Assembly: GCA_003990705.1 (NCBI GenBank)
Contig: AP018320.1
Coordinates: 186,001-250,000 of the forward strand
From: Nostoc sp. HK-01
GTDB lineage: Bacteria; Cyanobacteriota; Cyanobacteriia; Cyanobacteriales; Nostocaceae
DNA length: 64,000 bases
Direction: 5' to 3'
Notes under the pieces: model-generated
Told to the model about the DNA's origin: nothing
What the model saw: only the letters and a program-made list of their open reading frames with translations
Databases searched by the model: none
Translations under genes and position numbers: made by a program
Part shown: positions 25,202 through 32,750 of the stretch, one piece after another
Position numbering within the stretch: the first letter of the stretch is position 1
How the letters are laid out: each line of letters begins with the position of its first letter

Positions 25202-25732
25202 ATGTTAGCCAAAAACCAGTCACCACAAGACTTTAGTCCGTTTGCTGTCCCACAGATGGAACAGACGAAACAGGAACAGAAACCGGATTTAGCCCCACAA
25301 AAACCTTCAGAAAACAATAAAACCCGCGTGTTCCGTCGAGCAGGTAACATCTGCGAGATAGTTGCAGGGACTTGTTTAAATAGTACGATTGTTTTCACCT
25401 TCCATTTGATGCAAGTTCACCCAATCGGTTTGTTACTAGCGGTGGGTACTGCCCACCTTTATTTCACCGCTACTGCTATCGGTGAGGGGACGGATAAAGC
25501 AGCAACTAACATCATGACTGGGTTATCAGCTTCCTTCGCTATATTTTGCTCTCTATCAGAACCAGTGAGTGAGTGGTGGGAGGCGAGGCAATCAAAAACC
25601 ATTGCTCAAACCCAAATTCAACAAATGTATCACCCTGCAACTTCTGATGGAATTAACTGGATGCAAGTCGGTCAATGGGGAGCGATCGCATTTGGGGCAA
25701 TTATTTTGTTATCAATACTCAGGAGTAAGTAA
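25202..25732 (+). CDS. Membrane protein of unknown function
   Basis: 176 residues from ATG 25202 (MLAKNQS); the longer frame runs through the repeat block. A Gln/Lys-rich soluble N-terminus is followed by hydrophobic segments near ICEIVAGTCLNSTIVFTFHL, IGLLLAVGTAHLYFTATAI and at the C-terminus GQWGAIAFGAIILLSIL. A polar linker rich in Gln lies before the last helix. Probably a subunit of a membrane assembly with the ATPase downstream. Confidence 0.6.
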   Translation: MLAKNQSPQDFSPFAVPQMEQTKQEQKPDLAPQKPSENNKTRVFRRAGNICEIVAGTCLNSTIVFTFHLMQVHPIGLLLAVGTAHLYFTATAIGEGTDKAATNIMTGLSASFAIFCSLSEPVSEWWEARQSKTIAQTQIQQMYHPATSDGINWMQVGQWGAIAFGAIILLSILRSK

Positions 25733-25919
25733 ATTCTTGCACCAATTTTTTGTGCATTTAGGGTCATTTCTGATCCTTCCTTTCGTTTCCGATTAGATCC
25801 GGATCTGATCCCAAATGTGACAACAGGGAAACCGAAAAAGCAAATCGATTCTTTGTCGAGATGTAATGCACACTGCAAAAGCGCGGTTTTATAAATAGTT
25901 GCGAATTGTGGTTACTAAT
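25733..25919. promoter_or_regulatory. Gap with second copy of the 12-bp palindrome
   Basis: CGTTTCCGATT followed by AGATCCGGATCT (25795-25806) repeats the arrangement at 22980-23012. This copy lies 114 bases before the ATPase start, so the same regulator may act at both promoters. Confidence 0.55.
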
Positions 25920-27383
25920 ATGGAGTTTCTCACCAATGTCTACAGCGAAATAGAGCGTTCACAGAAGTCGGATTTGATGGACAAATTCGACAAATCCCCG
26001 TTTGACATGAAGATGGTACTAATTGGGTTAGCGTTAGTATCTGGGATATTTTGTGGCGCGAATGCGTGGCGAGGTGAGATTAGCTCGCGCCAGTTTTTCT
26101 GTATCCAAACGCCCAAAGAAGAACTGCGATGTTACGACCAAAATAATCGACACTTTCGCATGACGCGATGGCATTGGGAGGAATGGGGAAAAGAAGGTAG
26201 GCCAACAACAATTATTCCACAAGATTACGTCAAAGCGTCTAACCCATATAAACCATATTGGGCGTTTGGGGCATTTGCCTCGTTCGCTGTATCTGGTTGG
26301 TGGCTGCGACACTTGCAAGATAGGGAGCGAAAAATCTCAGTATTTGAGGACATTGAACAAAAAACAGCGATTGCTCAAGCCGAGATGGTGGCAAAGTTAT
26401 CGCTAATGGACACTTATGCCAAACTAGCTCTAGCGGAAGTTGAGTTGCAGGCAGATTTAGAGTTAACGGCGAACAATCGAACAGTTGACCTGCAACGTGC
26501 CGAAATCTTGGGCGAAACTGAAGTAGAGGTGACAAAATTAGATGCCCAAGATGCACTGTTTGAAGCGCAAACAGCGGGAATGAGTGAAGAAGAAAAACGG
26601 CAGTACATTGAGTTTGTTCGTCAACAAAAAACTCCATATTTGAGCGGCACTCAAACCATTGACTCTGTAACCAATCCCAAGGACAAGGTAGAAGGAACAG
26701 AGATACAACCCCTTGCCGAATCTACCATTACCAGCAATGACAAAAATTCTGATCCAAGTGTAGTATCTGAAATTTTGGGACGTGTAGCACGAGAGGACGG
26801 CAGTACAGCTTTATGTGGAGATCCAGGGACAGGTAAAAGTACGATTACTCGTGAGTATATTAGGCAAGTCTCACTCAACTGTCCAAATGCTGATATTCGA
26901 GTACTAGCGGTCAAAAATGATAGTTTTTGCGGTTTACGCGAAGCTGGACGAGTGACTAGATTCATTGGTGATGCAGCTATAGCCAATGCTAAACAGTTTT
27001 TCTTGGCTGTTCGTGATGTGTATCGTTCACGCTTAGAACTAGAGAGTCTGGAAGAGCGCAAGAAGTTAAAACCATTCGTCGTTATACTTGATGACTGGTT
27101 AACTATTTCAGCAAAACTGAACAAAATCAAACCAGAGAATTTAGGGTTTGACTTTGGGGAAATACTGTTTGACATCCTGATCATTGGCAGAGAATACAAC
27201 ATGAAATTCTTTGTCAATTTGCATTCACTTAACCTCAAAGCCATCGGCATCAAAGAAATGGATCAGAACACCCGCAAGATTTTACGCTTGCTACTGCTGG
27301 GCAATCGCTACCGTCAAGATGGACGTGAAATTGATGCTTATGGTGTAATTGAGCAAGCCATTATGGGCAATCAGGTGATTACT

Positions 27384-27392
27384 CATGAGGAT
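27384..27392. repeat. 9-bp target duplication, left (IS copy 3)
   Basis: CATGAGGAT, repeated at 28463-28471. Confidence 0.9.
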
Positions 27393-28462
27393 GGCTTTGT
27401 TGCATGAAAGGAAAAAAGGACACTCCAATCCGAATTCAGGATAGGAATTAGCCTTCGACTTTATAAGAGTCAGGCTTACCTAACTGGATCATGCGATTCA
27501 GGGCAGCACATTGTAAAAATAACTCGACAGCTTGATTGTCAAAAAAGCGTCGTCTTAACTTGCCACCAAAGATGATCTTGAGCCGAAATATAGCAGTCTC
27601 AGACAAAGAGCGGCGATGATACCTGCTTTCAAGTTTCCATTGCTTGCGTCCAACTTGATGTATTCGACGCAGATTCTCATCCCTAGGATACGGCGGTGCT
27701 TGAGTGTTTGAGGGAAGTTGAATTTTGGCGTTACTGCGTGGTGGAATTATCGCCCTCGCCCCATGTTGTGAAATGGTGTCATAACAACCTTTTGTGTCAT
27801 AGCCACCATCACCGGATACTTGCTCTATCGGTTGATCAATCTGCTCCAATATGTCAGGCAGTACCTCGCAATCAGCCATATCATTAGTCGTCACCACTGC
27901 ACCCAGGATTTCGCCACTGCCCTCATCAACTCCTAAATGCAACTTCCGCCACGTCCGTCTTTTACCTACTCCATGTGTGCGGACTTTCCATTCACCTTCA
28001 CCGTACACTTTCACACCAGTTGAATCCACTACTACATGGACAGCCTCATCTTTTGGCACTACAGGTAGTTTCACCAACAACTTGCTTAAACGACGAGATA
28101 GCGTTGAATGGTCTGGTACTTCTAGCTCAATTCCCATGAGCGTGAACAGCGATTCTAAAAACCCCTCTGCTTGTCGCCCTGGTAAATGAAACACCGATTG
28201 AATTGTTCCCATAGTGGCGATCGCCACGTCACTATAATAATTCGATGCTCCTTTTTTCCCAGTTTTCTGCTGGTTGCGCCACTGCTCTATTATCTCTTCG
28301 TTTACCCAGAAAGTTATACTGCCTCGAAGCTTTAATGCTGCATCGTAAGCGTTCCAATTCTTAACTTTGTACTGAGCTTTCGTCTTCATCGTTGGACTAG
28401 GCAGTGAGAGAACATAGGCGATAAATAAAATTTACCATTTTGCCTATTCACGCAACAACGCC
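27393..28462 (-). mobile_element. IS5-family (IS903-type) insertion sequence, copy 3
   Basis: 1070 bp in reverse orientation to copy 2, same ends and protein. It sits inside the ATPase gene. Confidence 0.93.
27448..28389 (-). CDS. IS5/IS903-type transposase, copy 3
   Basis: 313 residues, identical to the transposase at 21890-22831. Intact DDE blocks. Because copy and target duplication are both pristine, this insertion is among the youngest events in the window. Copies 2 and 3 are inverted relative to each other and flank 4.5 kb, so recombination could invert the operon between them. Confidence 0.93.
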   Translation of the reverse strand: MKTKAQYKVKNWNAYDAALKLRGSITFWVNEEIIEQWRNQQKTGKKGASNYYSDVAIATMGTIQSVFHLPGRQAEGFLESLFTLMGIELEVPDHSTLSRRLSKLLVKLPVVPKDEAVHVVVDSTGVKVYGEGEWKVRTHGVGKRRTWRKLHLGVDEGSGEILGAVVTTNDMADCEVLPDILEQIDQPIEQVSGDGGYDTKGCYDTISQHGARAIIPPRSNAKIQLPSNTQAPPYPRDENLRRIHQVGRKQWKLESRYHRRSLSETAIFRLKIIFGGKLRRRFFDNQAVELFLQCAALNRMIQLGKPDSYKVEG

Positions 28463-28471
28463 CATGAGGAT
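28463..28471. repeat. 9-bp target duplication, right (IS copy 3)
   Basis: CATGAGGAT, the partner of 27384-27392. Confidence 0.9.
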
Positions 28472-28925
28472 GATAAGGCAAAAGTGCGCTCAAGCTACAC
28501 TACCCTCAAATCCGAATCACGCCAAATCTTCCAGCCAGTCATGTTTGCCTTTGTTGGTGAATACTATTTGGGCATTGTGCCAAGGTTTGTTGGTGAGCAA
28601 CTTATTTGCTTCCCACCATTAAATTCCAGCCAACCAGAAACGGCAGAAAACGAGCAGCCAGATGACGTATTTGCAGGCATCCTTGACAGTATACCTGTGG
28701 TGGATCACCACCTTTCACCCATTGCTCAGGCGGTTGTCGAAATTATTCGCTCTGGAAAAAAGGTTCCTACTAGCTTTGAGTCTATCAGAAACTCTAGGTA
28801 TTGGGCTGATGGCCGATGGCACGGAGAAAAGCCCTCAATTGCTCAAATAGATGATGCGATCGCTCAATTAATTCAATGTGAAATTGCCGCAGGTAACAGG
28901 GAAGAAGGTTACATCTTATTCAACA

Positions 28926-29372
28926 ATGCTTAAATCTCATCCCAAATTCAAATACGCCGAGGACTGGCACAACAGAGCTAGACTTACTCGGCAGATACAA
29001 CCCCTCTGCACAAACAATCCTTTTCACGGTCACGCAACCATCGTACATCACCTTTACTACAGGCGCTCTCTACTACGCCGAATTCTCGGCATCTTTTGTC
29101 TACATTTCCCCTATGCTTCAATATCTGGCTGCGAAATTCCAGGGATTGATATTGTACCTGTTTGCGATCTCTGTCATCAAAATTATTACGGTCGTTCCGG
29201 GGAACGTGCTTCAGTGCATCATCCTTCAATCTGGAAGCAGAACGGGGGAATTAATAATCGTCAAGTTGAATCAAAAGTTTGGGAATTACGGCTCAAATTT
29301 TGGTTATTAGTTTTTGGGAGACTGATTAAGAATGCTGTCACCGGAAATCGACAAAGTAGAACCCACCGTTGA
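28926..29372 (+). CDS. HNH-nuclease-like protein
   Basis: 148 residues; ATG 28926 overlaps the end of the ATPase frame by eight bases. The pattern HATIVHHLYYRR, then EIPGIDIVPVCDLCHQNYYG and SVHHPSIW gives the Cys and His spacing expected of an HNH-type zinc or nuclease fold. The part after residue 105 is basic (GRLIKNAVTGNRQSRTHR). It may nick DNA during transfer of the mobile unit, which is inference. Confidence 0.55.
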   Translation: MLKSHPKFKYAEDWHNRARLTRQIQPLCTNNPFHGHATIVHHLYYRRSLLRRILGIFCLHFPYASISGCEIPGIDIVPVCDLCHQNYYGRSGERASVHHPSIWKQNGGINNRQVESKVWELRLKFWLLVFGRLIKNAVTGNRQSRTHR

Positions 29373-29442
29373 ATGGCAACGTCAACCGTTAGTTCTACGT
29401 AAGAAAATCAGTTTGCCAGAATATGAAGACTTTGGATATTGA
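29332..29442 (+). CDS. Very small ORF
   Basis: 36 residues (VEWQRQPLVLRKKISLPEYE in the middle), ATG overlapping the end of the HNH-like gene with GGGAG upstream. Composition looks coding, but length makes it uncertain. Confidence 0.35.
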   Translation: MLSPEIDKVEPTVEWQRQPLVLRKKISLPEYEDFGY

Positions 29443-29507
29443 GAAATTGGACAAACTGTTGAGAATTTTCTTATAAGTGCATCTTACATTTTTTGAGGAG
29501 ATAAATA

Positions 29508-29783
29508 ATGCAAAATCAATTCATCTTTAACCAGAAAGAGATGACATTTTTGATTTTATTTAATGCCAATAATGACTGGTCGGCTGATGGCTTTTTGCCA
29601 GCATTGAAAACCGAACATATTCAAACACCAAGACTTACAAATGATGATTTTGAACAAATGATGTTAAAGTTGCAAAAAATGTCGCTCGAATATATTGAGC
29701 ATTTAATATTAGGACTTAATTTTCTAGATAGAGTGCAATTTTTTCAAGAATTAAGTGAGCAAAAAAATAAAATCAATGATTAA
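29508..29783 (+). CDS. Small hypothetical protein
   Basis: 91 residues with a strong site (GAGGAGATAAATA) before ATG. Helical (LTNDDFEQMMLKLQKMSLEY, ILGLNFLDRVQFFQELSEQ), with no recognised family. Its last codons overlap the next gene start (ATGATTAA), so the two are co-translated. Confidence 0.6.
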   Translation: MQNQFIFNQKEMTFLILFNANNDWSADGFLPALKTEHIQTPRLTNDDFEQMMLKLQKMSLEYIEHLILGLNFLDRVQFFQELSEQKNKIND

Positions 29784-30093
29784 ATATATAATTCGCTGTC
29801 TGCCAGATTCAATTCTTGATGCTGTGAATGCCTATTCTCTAGCAGAACTAGACCGACGCAAACTGATAGTCTGGTCAGAAGATATGCCTGTTGTAGAACC
29901 AGACGACGAGCATTTGGCATATCACCTGGTTGCTCGTTTCCAAGCAGTCACCCCAGAGAATTTGATTGATGTTTTTCAAACTCTAGCCACAATCTATACT
30001 CAATACGGCAACTGCTTAGCGTTGACATATCTAATGGAGATATCCGCTGAATACTTTGGATTAATTGATGAGGAGAATTGTATGACGGACTGA
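29776..30093 (+). CDS. Small hypothetical protein
   Basis: 105 residues from ATG 29776. Acidic and helical (SILDAVNAYSLAELDRRKL, TPENLIDVFQTLATIYTQYG). Last gene of the operon-like series that begins at 23054. No family recognised. Confidence 0.55.
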   Translation: MIKYIIRCLPDSILDAVNAYSLAELDRRKLIVWSEDMPVVEPDDEHLAYHLVARFQAVTPENLIDVFQTLATIYTQYGNCLALTYLMEISAEYFGLIDEENCMTD

Positions 30094-30422
30094 ACTTTGA
30101 GATGAACTGCTCCTTTCAGAAGAACAAATCCGTCGTCGGCACAACGGGCGGCGATTCTTGCGACGAAATGCCTAATTGTTGCAGTAAGAGTTGGGACTGG
30201 GGATGAGCTTTTGGAATCGAACCGAAAATTCTGGCTTGCAATCAAGCTGATGGCTTGTTACCAATACCCAATTGTTTTTTGCTGGTTTTTAACTGTTTCC
30301 AAAGTGATTTCATCTTTTGGTAAGCGTCTTCAGGTTTGAGCTTGCTATTGGTTTGGAGCGTAGTTATGTATTCTACTTTTTGCTCCGGTGCGTGAGAGAA
30401 GAAGATATTGAGCGTGTAGGAA
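30094..30422 (-). pseudogene. Degraded gene remnants at island boundary
   Basis: On the minus strand a C-terminal coding piece runs from about 30420 to 30246 (SYTLNIFFSHAPEQ, then VEYITTLQTNSKLKPEDAYQ, ending NKPSA-stop) with no start. Another piece, IFGSIPKAHPQSQLLLQQLG, lies near 30120-30240 in another frame. They look like the tail of a plasmid-type gene whose front is replaced by the caspase gene. This marks the junction between the plasmid-like part and the protease island. Confidence 0.45.
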
Positions 30423-32600
30423 TCAAACGACCTCGAAAGTGATCGACAAAGTAGCCGTATCAGAATTACTCACTGGTGTGGCTACAATACCACCACCACG
30501 CGCATCTCTCAAATCATTAAGCAAATCACCAATCACTTCATCTGGACTTGTGGACGAACCTCTTAACTCTACTACTCCAGCATCACGCTTTTGTTCTGCT
30601 GCTAAAGCTCTCATTGTTTTGACAGCATTTTTTAGTGGTTTGCGACTGATAATAATTAATGCTTCGCCACTACCTTTCTCGATCGCCTGTAACTTTAGCT
30701 CTTGTGGATTACCAACTACTAGTGTTTGCTTTGGCGCTAATTGCATTGACTCCTCAGGCGCTGACCATTTGTAGGGAAATATTACCAATAAATCTCCACT
30801 GGAATCAAATAGCAAGATAGAAATATATATAGAAGTCAATTCATTATTGGTTACTTGAAATTGAAACAGTTGTTGCAGAGGTAATTTATGTAGATAAATT
30901 TTTTGTGATACTTGACGATTCTTTCGACTCCGTGATGTGGCAGTTTTAGCTATAATTTTGCTAGGTTGCTCTACTAAATTCAGGCAAACTTCCACATCTA
31001 GTGCTGACGAATTGGTATTCAAAGTTTTTTTGAGAATACAAGCTGCAAGCAAAGACTTTAGTTTAGGTTCTAAACGTTGGACAGCATCTTTTACTGGTTC
31101 TCCTGCGTCACCAAAAGATTGTAATACTAATTCCTGTCCTGCGGTAAACAAACCAAGACTATTAACCGCAGGCAAGTTTTCTGTAACTTGTTGCTGTAAT
31201 TTTCTTCGATAGCTATCTGTCATGCGGCTGAAGATGTATTGCACACCATTTGGATATGGTGGTTTTTGATTCTGCGCTGTTATAGCTGCAATACGATTAA
31301 TAGCTTCTATAAATTCTTTTGCTGCATTTGTATAACCAGCTAGAGAAGGATCTAAACCAATACTTAACTTTAAGTCAGCCGGAATTATACGAGTGGATTC
31401 TTGTAACAGCATTCCTGGACGCAGAGAATTTATCCCTCTGTTGTCTACCAGTTCTGCTTCTGCTATTAAGCCACGACGAGGGGATATCAACTTTACGGTT
31501 GCTGAGGTTTGTCCTTGATTGTTGATGACTGTAAAAGTAGCTCCTGGTGTAAATGCTTCTAAACTTTCTTTGTCTATTCCTCCCAACCATAATGTTGCTT
31601 TTTTACCTTCAGTTTTAATAACAACCGCATCAGCAGGGAAGAGTTTTTTATTAATAAAATAGACTGGCTTATTTTCATCACCATCTATAAAAGGCTCTTG
31701 CCGTGAAAGTGATTTTATGCTTGGATTAATTTGAGAAATCATATTCCCACCACTACCAGTTTGTTGCCAAAGATACTGCGTCATCAAGTAAGTAAATGCA
31801 CCAGCTGAAAAGCCATTAAAGGTGGCATCTGCTGCTATTTGTTCACTTTGAGCCGCAGCAAAAACTATTCCTTTTCGCTTACTAGCACAGCGAAGACTGA
31901 CAAGTTTTTCTAAGGGAATGTTCAACTGTTTGATCCAACGTTCTTGATAAGCAATTTCTTCTGGAGATGGCTGCAAATTATCATTAGATGCAGCACGCAC
32001 AATAAAGTTACCTCGCGTACCACCGCCTGAGAAGCAACTGTCTAAAACTACGGTGACATTTTCGGTTTTTAAAGCAGATATTAACAAAAATAGGGTACGT
32101 CCCATAATGTCCTGTGTGACACCATTGGTACCATCATCAGATGGTACTAGGGTGCTGTTATAGTCATCATCTCTGCATTGCTGAATAGGGTCAGGGTCTC
32201 GTAGTCGAGAACCATGACCAGAAAAATGGAAAACTACTACATCTCCCGGTTTAGCTTGCTTAATTAGATGTTCTTCAAATGCTTCTAGAATATTTTTGCG
32301 GGTGGGTTGTTTGTCGGCTGGGTCAGTTGTTAATCTCAGGATATTGTTGGGTTCAAAACCAAAGCGATGGGTTAAAAGTTTTTCCTGTAAATCTACATCA
32401 GTGATACATCCTCTCAAGTTATCACCTCTCTCATTATTTAGATAATTATTAATTCCCACTAAGAGTGCTAATTTGCGAGGGGTACTTTGTGATAAAACTT
32501 GAGCGTAGCGGTTTCCCTTTTGTATAACATCGATTTGACTTAAACCTAAAGCGGTAAAGGTTGAAGAAGCAAATTGTATAAAATGGCGGCGTTTTATCAT
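30423..32600 (-). CDS. Caspase-like protein (peptidase C14, metacaspase/orthocaspase type)
   Basis: 725 residues. The start MIKRRHFIQFASSTFTALGL has a Tat-like pattern (KRRHF), as in many cyanobacterial caspase-like proteins, so export is likely. The p20 domain spans about 40-290: the catalytic His is in HFSGHGS (H129) and the Cys in VVLDSCFSGG (C189). An acidic loop (DPDPIQQCRDDDYN) follows the His, as in orthocaspases. The C-terminal half (about 330-725) is beta-rich and ends with an IFPYKWSAPEES/DUF4384-like module (about 590-690). It lies 150 bases downstream of a TPR-CHAT gene on the same strand, probably one operon from the promoter at 35239. Confidence 0.88.
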   Translation of the reverse strand: MIKRRHFIQFASSTFTALGLSQIDVIQKGNRYAQVLSQSTPRKLALLVGINNYLNNERGDNLRGCITDVDLQEKLLTHRFGFEPNNILRLTTDPADKQPTRKNILEAFEEHLIKQAKPGDVVVFHFSGHGSRLRDPDPIQQCRDDDYNSTLVPSDDGTNGVTQDIMGRTLFLLISALKTENVTVVLDSCFSGGGTRGNFIVRAASNDNLQPSPEEIAYQERWIKQLNIPLEKLVSLRCASKRKGIVFAAAQSEQIAADATFNGFSAGAFTYLMTQYLWQQTGSGGNMISQINPSIKSLSRQEPFIDGDENKPVYFINKKLFPADAVVIKTEGKKATLWLGGIDKESLEAFTPGATFTVINNQGQTSATVKLISPRRGLIAEAELVDNRGINSLRPGMLLQESTRIIPADLKLSIGLDPSLAGYTNAAKEFIEAINRIAAITAQNQKPPYPNGVQYIFSRMTDSYRRKLQQQVTENLPAVNSLGLFTAGQELVLQSFGDAGEPVKDAVQRLEPKLKSLLAACILKKTLNTNSSALDVEVCLNLVEQPSKIIAKTATSRSRKNRQVSQKIYLHKLPLQQLFQFQVTNNELTSIYISILLFDSSGDLLVIFPYKWSAPEESMQLAPKQTLVVGNPQELKLQAIEKGSGEALIIISRKPLKNAVKTMRALAAEQKRDAGVVELRGSSTSPDEVIGDLLNDLRDARGGGIVATPVSNSDTATLSITFEVV

Positions 32601-32750
32601 AGGATTTGATTTGTTCGTTGTTGGTAATTAGTGCAAAACTTAGAATCTCATGCAAGGGAGCCAGTGCATTGCGCGGGTTAAGAGCGTTGTAGCAACTGGC
32701 ATTAGGCACAGAGAGACACAGAAATTATAAGAATTTAGTATGTTCTTCAA

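Larger units (their letters stand above)
25920..28933 (+). pseudogene. Membrane-anchored P-loop ATPase (HerA/FtsK-like) interrupted by IS copy 3
   Basis: Segments 25920-27392 and 28472-28933 rejoin in frame after removal of the IS and one 9-bp repeat, giving 644 residues. Two membrane segments lie near residues 31-48 and 113-130, then a long coiled coil (about 140-220). Walker A is GDPGTGKST (300-308) and Walker B VVILDD (to 392). NLHSLNLKAIG resembles the sensor region of HerA/FtsK/TraD-type ATPases. It could be the motor of a conjugation-like or partition machine. The break removes the C-terminal 150 residues, so it is probably inactive here. ATG 25920 was chosen over TTG 25899. Confidence 0.7.

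Noticed and set aside
27696-28189. Plus ORFs inside IS copy 3
   Set aside because: They are antisense shadows of the transposase and appear identically inside copy 2.
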